A stretch of 64,000 nucleotides of DNA from Cristatella mucedo (Eukaryota > Bryozoa > Phylactolaemata > Cristatellidae). A program made the position numbers and the translations under genes. The stretch's first letter is position 1. Each line of letters starts with the position of its first letter. Shown one piece after another: positions 24,823-37,512 of the stretch. The stretch lies in assembly GCA_009760855.2 (NCBI GenBank), contig WPIO01000050.1:1-64000 (forward strand), in the 5' to 3' direction. The notes below the pieces were generated by a model that saw only the letters and a list, made by a program, of their open reading frames with translations, was not told where the DNA came from and did not search any database.

Positions 24823-25089
24823 CTCACTGTATCTGCTAAACCTACTGTCCTTCCCATTCTCGCTTCTGTTGAAGAATGAAATTTCTACAGTCAATGATGG
24901 ACCATGAGCATTGAGGGAATGATTGAATACGTCATAAGGCTACCTTCAAAGCTGATATGATGGCTCGGCTACTGCTTTAATTTTTTTTCGCTGTGCAACG
25001 CTGCATCGCAGAGCACTTAATGACATTTCCTTACAGATAGTTACTGGTAGGCAGTTTACTGCCTTACTCTCGCTTTCCCTCTCTCTACT

Positions 25090-25165
25090 CTATCTCTCAC
25101 TCTTTTCTCTCTCTCTCTCTCTCTCTATCTCTCTTTCTCTCGCTCTCTCTCCATCTCACTCTATT
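25090..25165. repeat. (TC)n tract
   Basis: Short impure CT run. Confidence 0.8.
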
Positions 25166-25284
25166 TCCTTTACATATTCCCTGTCTCCTCCTTGCTACGG
25201 CACAGAGTGAATTTCCCTCCAACCAATGTGAAATCACTGGCATCCGGCATTTTAAAGGCAAAACTAGTGGAGAAAAACGCCCTG

Positions 25285-25735
25285 TGATGGTAATAAAACA
25301 GCTCCTCTCGCAGCCAGGGTCAAGGTCTTCCTAAAGGTACGAAGTCGAGCTAAAGAATTGAGGTCAGTATACATCTTCCTGAGAATGCAAGTCACGGCTT
25401 GCACCGATGTCCACAGAGTTGCCTTGGGAGATTAGCAGCTCGATATCAGCTCCACGTTATCAGCTCTCGAACTTTGATAGATTGATGCTTAGTTGGAAAT
25501 TTGAGGAGACAAAGAAAGATACACTAAAAAAAGAAAGGTCCCGCTACAAGTTCAAGGTCACGCTACGCTCGGTGTCATGCCAAAGAATCGATGTCATGAT
25601 ACCTTTCCTTAAAAAAGCAAATCACGTTGCCTGCGCCGATGTTCCCAGCGGTGCCCTAGATCATGCAGCACAAGCAGCTCAATTTCAGCTCCGATCCCGT
25701 CGCCACCCATAATTTTAGTACCTAAGGTTTCTTTA
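25285..25735. repeat. Degenerate direct duplication, period about 230-240 bp
   Basis: Paired blocks include TAAAGAATTGAGGTCA (25,351) with CAAAGAATCGATGTCA (25,581), and GCAGCTCGATATCAGCTCC (25,435) with GCAGCTCAATTTCAGCTCC (25,675). Confidence 0.6.
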
Positions 25736-26904
25736 GTTAGGACAACAGACTGGGACCCCGATCCCCGAAAAGAGCTTCAATTTAGAAGTCCAGCAGAATT
25801 TCAGGCATGTAAGTTGCACTATATTACGATCCCAAAACTTGCAGTCTTAAGAAAGCTACTAGTGATATTTAGGCTGGTGTTGGACAGGGAGACTTAATGC
25901 TCACACTCATAAGGTTCGGCGAGTACATTCTCGACGGACGGTTTGGGATCTTGCCAAGGTCAGCCAACCTCACCAAGGTCAGCAGCCCTCAGTCCTCACG
26001 GGAATATAGCAATTCATTGCACGCTCAGTGGCGCATTCGGCTATGAAACCCGAGAATTGGATGCTCACTTCAGCAACCTAGACCACTCCATTTTTAGCAG
26101 GCTAGGTAAAGCTATTTATCTGGCTAAGCCCATATGCACGTGTCAGACTGACCTGCTCGGATCTTATCATGGCACAGTGCTCACCAAGCCAGCTACAAAG
26201 GATAGGCAGAGAACATAAGAAGTAAACGTTACCCTTAGGATTGGTGCATAGGTGCATTGACGAGCATCGCCGTGCACCTTTTGGCACTGTTATGAAACAT
26301 GTGCCTGCTAAGAATTTCCCAGATGTCCAGTGACGGCAATTTTCTTTATCGAGTCGTCAAGGAAATTTCCCGTACGGTCCTCGTCACATGAAATGCCCCA
26401 CGGTACCCTGAAAGCCTGAGTGTCTTGTGGTGCTGCTATCGTTAGGGCCAGAAACATGAGCCCACACAAGAGACAAGACAGGTCATACCTGTAGAATGTC
26501 ATAGATATCGAGAGCTCAACCTCTGCGCCAGCATCATTACCAGGGACCAAAAAGGATAAAGAAAAATGGCGGCCGACCTAGCTATTTGGTGTACCTAAGT
26601 GCGAGCTCAAAACTTACGGAAAGAATCCTAAAAAGGCACTCAGTCAGAGAACATTGCGAGCTGCCTGTGGACAGAAGAGGGGCGCTATAGAACACTCAAC
26701 GGATGACGCCAGTTCGGGCTGATTTGTAAGCTTAGCTTGGTAATCAGAGGAGACGCTCATTAACCAGATCCCGGACATGATCCGTGGGTTCAACATGCTA
26801 GCGCCATGCATCGCGGGAATCAGCGACAGGCACCAGCCACTCCGACATCTAGGGAGTCACGGTCATATTGGTAGGTGGGGCGAACGTGACGCCATATATG
26901 ATAT

Positions 26905-27218
26905 AGTTATAATTATAATAATAACACACTTGATAAAGCGCCCTCGGAGAAATCGGTCACTTTCTAGGCGCTTCACATTTGCTGCAAAGGGAAACGCGAT
27001 TAAATGGTGAGTAATATCATGCTTGATAAACGACATGAATAACATGGTTAGGGGTGATATGCACATGGTCAGTATACAAGTGTGGTTAGTGGCAGTGTGA
27101 ACAGTGTCAACACGCATGAGCACGTGGAGGACTAATCGCAGGAATGCACTAAATGCTTTCCTAAATAGGTGTGCTTTTCAGTTCTTTTTAATAGTAGTCA
27201 AGTCAGGGGATGTTGTGA
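26905..27218 (-). mobile_element. LINE family B 3' end, present only in duplicate copy 1
   Basis: ATAATAATAACACACTTGAT, the hairpin and the 3' UTR to TCAAGTCAGGGGATGTTG are present. The matching position in copy 2 (about 55,700-55,740) lacks it. Confidence 0.7.
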
Positions 27219-28031
27219 CGGAGCGGCTAATGTACATGACTGAATAAGCCTCTGGTGAAGGCCAGTAAGCCTTTTACCTATTAAGCCATTACCCTTTCGT
27301 GCGGTCGACATCAAGGACGGCTCGCCAATTTGGCCCGACAACTCGTCACGTCGACGGGCATTGACCAGCCGCTCGCCAGCCAGCCAGTCCTTTTTCAGGC
27401 TTTTCTTGACTGATTCTACAGTCATACCTAGGTAAAGGGAGCTTACAATATCGAGAAGAAGCAGGTTTGATAACTGCAAAGAAACCTTATGAGTTGCATA
27501 TTTACCTGCCAATTCACGGCGCTGTAAAACGAGGGCTTTATGGATAAAGAGGCACGGTCACACATGCCAGCATACCCTGCTGAATATCGGAAGGAGACTT
27601 TCTGCTGTTTCTTTCGGTATCCTAGCCCAACTGCACAATAGAATACAAGCGACGTGGCCTGATCTGCTACAATACAAGCTATTGAAAGTACGTACAAGGA
27701 TCAGGCAATATGGCTGTACATCAAGCAATTACGTCAGTCACAGGTAGCAGGCCTGCAATCACATGTACCGCATAGTAGCTCGCAGAGATGTTTCTGGCAA
27801 AAAATTCTTGGCGAAGTACGATGCCGCTATCTGCACGTTCAGTAATAACTCCAAGCCATTTCAGGAGAGACAACGTAAGATTAGGAATCTAAGCGAATTT
27901 TCACCTCAGCTGCATCTGGATTCATTAGCTTTAGGGTAAGGATGATTGAATGAGAGCATAAGCGTACTCACAGTACCGAGACGGAACAGAGAGAGAGAGA
28001 GAACAATTTGCGCAGTTCAGATTTGCACAGA

Positions 28032-28035
<4 letters not shown>

Positions 28036-28079
<44 letters not shown>

Positions 28080-28104
28080 GGAGAGAGAGAGAGAGAGAGA
28101 GAGA
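28036..28104. repeat. (GA)n tract
   Basis: GA run on the strand opposite to the neighbouring (TC)n blocks. Confidence 0.9.
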
Positions 28105-28329
28105 TGTGTAAAGTGCATGAGGTTTCGCCAGTGCTGTGGTATACTAATACCTTGGTCTTTTCGTCGTGCAACACCTAATCACACAGGCAAGACAACAAAT
28201 TATCGGAGCAAGTAAACAAATTATTATTCAATATGCACTCAATGAAGCATTTCTCAGCACTATGTAGGAAATCTGTCTTCGTTAAAAATTCTGAGCAGCC
28301 GATATTTTATGTTAGGCTGCCTCTCCTAC

Positions 28330-28812
<483 letters not shown>

Positions 28813-29046
28813 TTACTCCCCCTCACTTTCTTCCATTATAACCATCATTCTGTTGCTTTTTCACTTTTACTCTCTTCCTTTATCTTCTTCCTGTTCGATT
28901 CAGTCCGTCTCTCCGAGGTAGTTATTCTCTAAGGACATTTTCTTATTTTGCCTCTCATTTTCTCAGTGGCTTGATCTCATCTGCTGTCTATCTCACTCCT
29001 TCCTTGTTGTCTCTTATTTACATATATATCCACCTCTCTCTCTCTT

Positions 29047-29390
<344 letters not shown>

Positions 29391-29399
29391 GTATATCTC

Positions 29400-29581
29400 T
29401 CTCTATTTCTCTCTCTCTCTCCATCTCTCTCTCTCTTTTAACCACCCTCTTCCTCCCTCTCTATCTCTCTCGTTTCTCCATCCTTCCTCTCTCTCCCTGT
29501 CTCAGTTCACTTCCTCCTCCATTTAATCTTTCTCTTTTCCCAGCCTCTCTGTCTGCTTCTTGCCATATTGTCTATCTGTCA

Positions 29582-29615
<34 letters not shown>

Positions 29616-29632
29616 GTCTCTGTCTCTGTCTG

Positions 29633-29685
<53 letters not shown>

Positions 29686-29690
29686 TCTCT
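29400..29690. repeat. TC-rich, (TCTG)n and (TC)n
   Basis: (TCTG)n at about 29,576-29,612, then (TC)n to 29,683. Confidence 0.9.
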
Positions 29691-31733
29691 GTCCCTCTCT
29701 GCATCACTCTTGCCGTCTCTTCTGACATTCCAAAGTTCTACTGAATAATAAGTACCAGCAAGACCTTCAGAGCATGTCTATGCATGCTCTTGATTTACGA
29801 GAGACAATTGTTGGCATCATCGCGGAAATGAAATTCTCAGTGAAAGCCATCTAAATAGTAAGAAGCTATTGCACTAGGCATACGGCTTCACGAGGATGAG
29901 TCTCTTGGCCACACGATCATCCCTAAAGAGAATGTAGACACCACTGCACCATTGGCTCAACACCTCTGAATATTTCATAGGCATAAAAAGTATATAAAGT
30001 TCTCAGGAGGCGATTCAAGCTGACAATGGCACCGGGCTCATTCCCACGAACTCGCCTCTCGGCTCCACCAGGTGGCGATCTGAAAAGGCCCAATGCATCT
30101 TCCAGGAAACCCACCAAAAAAGTTAAGCAACAACTGACTCATCATATGAAGGTGCGGTCATGTCCTCTAATATTTACCTGTATTTTTAGATAAAAGTAGA
30201 CTGGCAGCGTGAAGCACCTGTGTGAATTCGGATGGCTGACGAAAGGGCACACTGGGATTCGAAGTACACCAGTTCGTCCTTGGAATCATCTATCTTTACG
30301 ACCTCACGATCGAGCACTTAAAAATGCAGCAAAGCAAGGAAAGATGCAGGGCTCAATGCTTAGCAGGTCGCTTGACGTTTATATCAGAACCTCAATAACG
30401 TGAGTGCCGATTGTTTAACATATATCATCTAGCGTGATCCAGAAAGCAGTCCAGAACGCTCGTTGGGTGCACTTAGACATTGGTTGAATCTTTCGGCCCA
30501 ATAGGGCAAGAGCACGCCTTACATAAATGGCAGCTGAAAAACTTAGCCACAGAGACACAATAGGCCTATGACAATCGGTATAGCGTTTCACACATGAACA
30601 GTATGCCAATGTTGCTCTACCTCTATTCATGGCTTGGTCAGTGTGGCAATTCGTTGGAATGGGAATTCAATTGGAAGCAGAAAAAGGACTCCTATTCGAT
30701 GCTTCGAAGTCCTCTGTCGGATTGAGTCCGTACGGGCGCACAGCTAGCTGCCTGAGGTACAGTACGCTGGTGCCAGCGACGGATGAGCCCGTATTGAGCT
30801 AATGAGAACCAGCAGGCGCTACAGATTCGCGAATGAGCTAAACCACCAATAAAGCAAACCTATTTACAATGACCATTTCCCAAACTCCCTTTAACCTGAT
30901 GCTTTTAGTATGTGAGCTACTGCAATCGGCACGTTTCCACGGCGTCCCCTTCGCCCATGGAACAGAACTCGGGCATTATTGTCGGTCGTGGCGGCTGAAA
31001 CCCGTATACGCCAAGAAAGGTGTCCAACAAATGAATCGAAGCCTCAAACTTGACACGACTAGAGCTCTAGCTTTACGTTGATCAGTGAGCAGATTCCCGA
31101 GCGTTGCACGAGGTGAGAGTATAACGAGCCGCACCCGACGCGTCCCACCCCTAACGAAGCCCTCACTAGCCTAAATAGCCTCACTGCTCACTAGCGCCCT
31201 CTGACCTGCCTTTCAATCAGTGGCGTACGATACCCACATGTCTCTCAGCAGCTTCTTCGATTTCCGTTTTTTCGATTTTCACTTCCGTCCCAAGTGCAAT
31301 GGAGGACTTATTACTTTGGCCAGCCAGATCTCGAAGAAAGCATTGAAAGCACATCCTGCAATGGGGTGAGGTTGAACAGCTTCTTTTGAAAATTTCTGCA
31401 TAGGAATAAGAGTGTCGCGGAAAAGTTAACGGCTGTTTTGAGCCACAGCTCCTAAGCACCCTCCCCGGCTGCCAGCCGGTACGTGAAAAAAAGGGTGCAC
31501 TGGGACGGCACTTTTAGGTTTCAACTGCTCAAGGGAACCCCTTCGATTACTTATCACCTAACTTAGCGGATATGAGAAGTGACAACTCTACTGCACTGCA
31601 AATGAGCCGGTGGGAAGTAATAGCGAAAGGGAGCTAGTAGCGGACCGATGCCGACTTCGACTTTCTGTCAGATTCGGTTTTACTCTGCCACGCCTATCGA
31701 TGCACTCAAATGTACATTGGGAATATATTGTTC

Positions 31734-31881
31734 AGGGTGGCACGATGTGCACTTCACACTTCACTTCGTGCGCTTTAATTGCATATATGGTGTCTTTGTC
31801 GACGCAGAAAAGAACGAGTCCTACCTGCAACCTAGCGTCGGCTGTGTACACCCTATAGGCTGGGATTTGAAACCTGAATGA
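31734..31881 (+). other. Open segment ending GCVHPIGWDLKPE, conserved in the other duplicate
   Basis: A CAG precedes the segment in both copies, and 48 codons stay open to a stop at the same place give or take one codon. Shared residues include WHDV, HF, F-C, VF, NE-Y, GCV-P-G and DLKPE. Base differences by eye fall about equally on all codon positions, which argues against strong coding constraint. Confidence 0.22.
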
Positions 31882-33069
31882 TAAAGCTCGAATAACCTGA
31901 TGGCCCAAGCACTGACAACCCTGCCAGAGGTCAGTCATAGGAGGCCTGATGGAATGACTATGGCAGAGGCTAATAAATGGGCGAGGCACCTCTCCTTCTT
32001 CAGCCCAGACGGCTGGGCGTCACTCAGTCGTCAATCCTATTCTCCTAGCATCTACAGGGCTGCCGCAAGGCCTGGACGTGTGCCTGAGGTATAAAAATGT
32101 TCTAGCTTATTAACACTAGGCTCTCATCACAGCTTGGCTTTCATCGGTAGCCGGCTTAGCATCTCCTCCGTCGGACACCAGTGCATCCAGCTCCAGCAGT
32201 GCACTCAGCTCATCTGCAAGGAACGAACATATATATGTAGGCTAGGCTGGTATGGGCTGGAACTGGCATCGCAGCAGGCCTTGGCCAAGAGCACTGCCGA
32301 GGCGGGCACCTGTCGGGCTACTGCGACTTTGACTCAGCGGCCCCCAACGCACCCAGTTACCATTTCTAGGATCTGCTGCTTCTGAATTGCAAGCAGTCAG
32401 ACCACTCAATCCTGGCTGCTGTCTGTACGTGTACACTCGTCGGCGTATGGCCACTGCACTTTTCAAGTTTGCCGGGTCCTTAACAGCATAGAAGAATTGT
32501 ATCGCAGTTACTTAATTTGGCCTTGAAAGAAATTCGAGAGCGATAGTTTTTTATCCCAAGGCAGGCTACTTGAATAGATACTGCTGAGGGTGATCGGGGC
32601 TAGAATGCATTCACAATATAGGCTGCTATGCAAGCCATCGATATATTATGAGTCAGCTCGCGTGAGCCTGTCCTATAGCTGGACTGGAGTATGGATGACC
32701 CATAGCCTTGCTGTAACGTGAATATCTTGCTACGATGGCTGCTGCTAGCGACCTGTGGCTGAAAAAGACAAGACAACTCAAATTCACTGAGCTCGTCAGT
32801 ACCAAATCATCACAGATCAGCACCAAAGCCTGGTGGAACTGTTTGCTCGAATGTATTATCGAGTGATTTCGACATTCGGTACGGCATCTCTGCTCAGTCT
32901 GGTCAAAAGCATGCAATTCAAGATGGGAAGATGAGGTTTAAACTTTGACTCAATTTAGCCACGCCGCATTCCCTTTCCTTGCTTAATAGTTGCTAGAGCA
33001 GGCTTGTCCCTGGAATTGTCAAAACTTAAGAACTTGCAATGCATGGCTGTATTTTGATTATGTGTTTAG

Positions 33070-33324
33070 GTGTTCCCACTGACATTCTCTTACCATGATG
33101 GCAATTGTGCGAAACCGATAGCCAAACTCCAGTGTGACTGCAAAAGTTGCAACGACTTAGCCGATAAGGCTGCTAGGGGAACCCTCTTACAGAAACTAAC
33201 AGATATACATGAGGCAGGCACTCCTCGGCTCAATAAAAAATTGATGTCACAAGAGCCATGTCCCCTTCGGTATTCAACGAAAAAGACATGTCACAGGAGG
33301 CTCCACCCCAGTGCTACCGCTTGA
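33070..33324 (+). other. Cysteine-containing ORF in duplicate copy 1, possible last exon
   Basis: An 84-codon ORF follows an acceptor-like GTGTTTAG at about 33,062-33,069. It contains C-x9-C-x-C-x2-C-N-D within NCAKPIAKLQCDCKSCND. The counterpart at about 61,245-61,335 keeps NCAK, IAKL, CDC and CND, then stops. The spacing loosely recalls half of a CXC (tesmin-like) repeat, but the match is too short to name. Confidence 0.25.
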
Positions 33325-33589
33325 GCAATGAGCAGGACCAGCGAACAAAAAACTAAATATCGTCTCTGCCATCCCTCAGCCACCCCTATAAAACAGAAAG
33401 ATCTGTAGGGGGCTGATTGCAAAATCATTTTGACGAACGCTGATTGACGAACGCTGTTTGAGTGAAACTATGTAAAGCTTAGAACTCCGGTAGGAATGAA
33501 TTATCATTATTCCGTTTGTTTATACTGATCCGTCTGAACCCAGTCCCTTTTTAAACAGGCTGGTTAATAAAAGCCTGCGACGTCTGTTT

Positions 33590-33695
33590 GCTGCGGCATG
33601 CTTTCAGTGTGCTGCATAAGTTTCGAGTTTGTTATACAAAATATTCGTGCTTAACACCCACTTTGTCTTTTTTAACTTTGTAGACTTCAAGATTA
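33590..33695 (+). mobile_element. Degenerate LINE family A 3' end, older than the duplication
   Basis: GTTATACAAAATATTCGTGC then AACACCCACTTTGTC matches the family A end. A matching relic lies at about 61,745-61,835 in the other duplicate. Confidence 0.4.
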
Positions 33696-33985
33696 GAATG
33701 CATATATACATAAGTACATTCCTAAGTACGTACATACATACGTGCTATCATACATGCATAAATGCATTCATGCACACGCATACATACATTAAATGCATCC
33801 ATCTATATGTACATGCATACATGCAAACATACCTACATATAAGCATAACTACATGTATACCAATGTACATAAACATCCACATACGCACATACACATACAT
33901 GCATATATAAATATATATATATATATATACCTAATGACACACAAACATATAACTATTCATGTATAGGTACATACTACATGTAATG
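33690..33985. repeat. (CATA)n-like tetranucleotide tract, left of LINE A
   Basis: Impure CATA/TACA repeats with a short (TA)n. Confidence 0.85.
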
Positions 33986-35045
33986 TAATGTAATGTATCT
34001 CCGTCAGTAACTCCACAAAGTCATAAAGACCATGTGGGTGTTACGCGGGAGAGTTTTGTATAGCCAACTCACAGCCTAAGCGGCTTTCGGTACGCATTCG
34101 GTAGCCAACAGACTTCGTCTCACGCAACAAAGAGAAAGTGGGAAGCATAGCAGAGTCAGGAGAGCTGTTGAGGTAGTGAGTAGCATGGAAGTAGCAGTTC
34201 AGGACCGCTGAAAAAGATTTGCCATAGTCGGCAGTTGGAGACTAGTTGTCGTTGCGTAAGAATTGTGGAAGTGAGTTCCACAGTCTAGGACCTGCAGAGC
34301 TAACGCTTCTGTCGCCAACTGTCTTTAAGCGGAGGAATAAGACAGCTAATTTATTGTCCACACAGGACCTGAGGGCGCGAACAGGCTGAAACTGATGCAG
34401 CAGTTCAGCTAGGTACGAAGGAGCTAAGCCGTGGCGGGCCTTGTGGGTCAGCGTAAGAACTTTGCTCTGTATCCTTTGCTCAACCGGCAACCATCCTAGC
34501 TCTTTCAGCAGAGGTGACAAGTGCTCAAACCGCTGGGACTTGAAGACCAGCCTTGCAGCCATATTCATATTCAGCTGTAGCGGCATAATAGCTTTCTTTG
34601 GCAGCCCAGCCAAAAGGGAATTACAATAATCAAGCCGAGACAGAACTAAAGAGCTAGTTAAATTTTTTACAAGCCACTGTGGGAGACAGCTCCTAATCTT
34701 GGATAGGGATCGGATGTGATGGCTAGCTTTAGAGGCAGTCTTCTGAACGAAGCTTTTGAAATTGAGGCAGCTGTCGAACACGACACCTAGATTACCAGCA
34801 CGTGGTGAAGGTCGCACAATAGCATCACCTATTGGAACAGCAAAGCCTTTTAATCCAGCTACACGCTTAGGGTGTCCTATGAGCAGCAGTTCGGTTTTAT
34901 CGTCATTTAATTTTAGGAAGTTTTCCGACATCCAGGATCGAATATCGGCTAGGCAAGCATTCAGTTTCTCAGTTGCTGCAGCAGATTCCGACGGTTTAAA
35001 TGACAAATACAACTGAGTATCGTCAGCATTGAAGTGATATCCTTG
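33984..35045 (-). mobile_element. LINE family A (CR1/L2-like), 5' truncated, nearly intact RT C-terminal ORF
   Basis: On the minus strand an uninterrupted ORF (35,123-34,242) covers the RT catalytic motif region through the thumb/C-terminal domain: ADDTQLYLS, LNDDKTELLLIGHP, LDYCNSLLAGLP, LGWLPVEQRI and GPRLWNSLP. The catalytic motif reads NADD instead of YADD. The 3' end has the family's ACTGACGGAGATACATTACA end followed by ACATT repeats. The ORF start is borrowed from the flanking CATA repeat. The element sits inside a (CATA)n tract and is absent from the matching tract in the other duplicate, so it is young. Confidence 0.85.
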
Positions 35046-35250
35046 CATACTTACATACACACACGGAAACAGACATACATGGAAACATACATGCATACAT
35101 ACGTACATACTTACATACTGCAAAATTTGTAGATTTGAACATTAAAATGCATACATACGTACATACAAGCATGCGTACATACGTACATACATGCATACAT
35201 ACGTATGGACGTATGTACATTCATACATGCACACATATATACAATAGCCA
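35045..35250. repeat. (CATA)n-like tract, right of LINE A
   Basis: Continuation of the tract split by LINE A. Confidence 0.85.
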
Positions 35251-35872
35251 ATACACTATGCTAGGCTTTAGTAACCGATGCACTTGATTTGAAGAAATTG
35301 TTAATAAGATGAGGGAATCTAAATCTCGACAAATTATGTTTACTTATCTAAATGAACAGTGGGTTCGCTAGCAAAAACTACTCAGCAGGCTCGAAATCCC
35401 TCAGCCCGCTCAAACCAGATCAGCCTGCTTAAAACGTTCGTAGCATGCTCCAACCTGCAAGTCTTCTCAACCACTTCTATGTCATAATGTAAATATTGAC
35501 ATGCTTCAAATAAAATGTTTTGCACTAGCGACCAGGATTGCACAAGCTCAACTTAAAGGACATACATAATTATTTAGACGGAATGGCAGTTTGCTTTAGC
35601 AAGCCATTAAGACTCAACAGGTGGTGACAAATTGGGCTGCTCAGTTGGTTAATACACAAACGAAATTCATCTGCATCGTTCCTTTGATATAGGAGCAGCA
35701 ATTGCTCTTTGCTTATTGTCTGACACAAAGCAGCATTCTTAATCCGTTCCACAATTTTCACCTTGGCTTGTTCCTTTCATTCGCTTAGCAAAGGTTTGGT
35801 CATTGGTGATAGAAGCCTTCGCTCTGTGCGTTTCCTATCATTTAGCTCACCTCCACAATTATGAGGAACACA

Positions 35873-35985
35873 TATGAGCCGCTTAGGCTGTGAGTTCGCT
35901 AAACAAAACTCTCCTGCGTAACACCCACGTGGTCTTTATGACTTTGTGGAGTTACTGACGGAGATACATTACATGACATAAGTCC
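35873..35985 (+). mobile_element. LINE family A 3' end
   Basis: GAGCCGCTTAGGCTGTGAGT to GGAGATACATTACATGACA is a short but well preserved 3' terminus. Confidence 0.65.
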
Positions 35986-36039
35986 ATACTTTTTACTAAT
36001 TCGACTTCCCCTCTCCCTCGATTCAGTGATACTTGTCAT

Positions 36040-36215
36040 TTGCTCTTCGTTGTGTGAGATGAAGTTCGGCGACTACCTTAGGCCTACTTGAAGCCCTACA
36101 TGGCTTTTGAGTGCTTTATAGAAAACTCTGCAGCATATCTGTACATCAGCAATTCTACAACACCTACTTAGTCTTTATTGAGTTGTGCACTTACAGAAGG
36201 ATATACAACAGATAA
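36040..36215 (+). mobile_element. Degenerate LINE family A 3' end
   Basis: Eroded match to the same 3' end: TTGTGTGAGATGAAGTTCGG and ACACCTACTTAGTCTTTATT. It lies about 55 bases after the previous tail in the same orientation. Confidence 0.45.
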
Positions 36216-36394
36216 CAGTGATCAGGCTAAAGGCCACGTGACAAGAACGCTTTACAAGCCCTCATCTATTGAAGTCAAGAAAAATCCTCATTAACTCTGT
36301 GCATCCGTTGGTTACTACGCAGATCATCATCGGTCGTTCTTGAGCAGCTGTAATGACGTTCGACTTCCTGGCGTTACTAATGCTATAGTTATGT

Positions 36395-36500
36395 CTCTGC
36401 AATCGCCAAGCTCTCTCATCGCTCTCGCGGTCTTGAATGTTTAGCAACTCCATGACAAAAGAGCTGGCTATTTCCAGCTTCCTAGAAAAGCAGTATGAAA
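36395..36500 (-). other. Conserved short ORF segment downstream of paralog copy 1, possible second exon
   Basis: On the minus strand an acceptor-like CTGCTTTTCTAG is followed by an open stretch containing SSFVMELL and RAWRLQ. The related segment in the other duplicate (62,555-62,650) keeps SSFV, E and RAWRLQ. The splice phase does not match the phase-1 donor of the upstream exon, so the link is uncertain. Confidence 0.25.
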
Positions 36501-36820
36501 TGCATGCCCAGAGACATCGTTGACTCAGATTAATCTCCTGCTGTGATAAAACCATATGCATGTACTAACATTCACAACTCTCACAGGCAGAAGCAAACAG
36601 GAAACCCGCTTGAGCCCGAAGTCGGCCCTCGAGAGCCTCAAGTCGGGCCGTGCTAGCCCACAGTCTGCCGAAAGCCCAAAGAGCCGAAAGCCAAAAGCCC
36701 AGTCGACCATCGTTTTGCTCGCTCAGGCAAGCGTTTGCGTCAGTCTTTCCTCGAAAACAGGGAAGCGATTATACTGGTATGACCAACCTGTTTGGAATAT
36801 GCGTACAGGAGGTTGTATAC

Positions 36821-37320
36821 CCTCTTTTTACTTTCTCCGTCCATCTCCGGCTGCGACTTGCAGAGTTGCCATTCCTTCACGAGCAAGTTGACGTCCGTTA
36901 GGCAAGTGCATGAGCTTTGCCATTCTGACGGGAATCCAGTTTTGGAGCTTGACTTGCTTCGGTGGCAGAAGCTCTTTCCTTGCCATTATGCAGAACTTCT
37001 GATTTAAGTTTCTCGGCTTTTACGACGTCTCTGAGTGTAGCCGTCGATCCAACTTCAGCACTGGCGAGCGGCTGGATATGACCGTTACTGGCGACGTTGG
37101 TGCACGATAAAGCAGGAGTTTCGACTCCAAAGTATTCTCGATGGGCGGCAGCGGCATCGTAGACGAAGAAATCGGGCTGCTGGCTTCTCTGAATCAGCTT
37201 AATCTGGTCGTTTTCAATAGATAGGGTTCCGTTGGCGATCATGTCCTGAATCGTCGGAAAAATCTCGCGGCAGACGATGCAGCTCTCTTGCTCGTGGGTC
37301 AGACTTTCCAGGCATTCCAT
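36821..37320 (-). pseudogene. Paralogous CxxC-FP exon, copy 1 (frame broken near its 3' end)
   Basis: The ATG is at 37320. The first ~95 residues are open and very similar to the exon at 63,781, with mostly third-position differences. It has CIVCREIFPTI, then M-I, N-G-T, I-E-N-D, and a P-D-F-F-V-Y element followed by AAAAHREYFG. The frame meets TAA near 36,899, while the other copy reads on in this region; an indel is the likely cause. An aligned donor (GG|GTATAC) sits at 36,821/36,820. An acceptor-like TTGCAG lies about 31 bases upstream of the ATG and is matched in the other copy, suggesting a 5' UTR intron. It may still be translated as a shorter protein, ending at the TAA. No finger exon was found downstream. 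Confidence 0.55.
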
Positions 37321-37464
37321 CGCTAGGCTGTATGTCGTCAGCTCTGCAAGATATAGGAAGCTGCTGAAAACTGAATGCCAAGTCCTGCATGTAATGCCTA
37401 ACAATTAAACAAAAAAAACGTCAGCATGCAAAACAACGTGTATATTAATCATTGCTATTGAACC

Positions 37465-37512
37465 AAAAGAGAACTAAATCTCTACCTAGGCACTTCACAA
37501 ATGCGGCCGCAG
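37465..37512 (-). mobile_element. Family B hairpin scrap older than the duplication
   Basis: AAGAGAACTAAATCTCTACC, then AGGCACTTCACAAATGC, is the antisense hairpin. An eroded match exists at about 63,935-63,975. Confidence 0.35.

Noticed and set aside
31215-31290. Conserved coding on the minus strand (GTEV...HVG..RH) or the + strand (AYDTH...RPK)
   Set aside because: Both strands stay open in one register and differences do not favour either frame; copy 1 has a stop on the minus reading.
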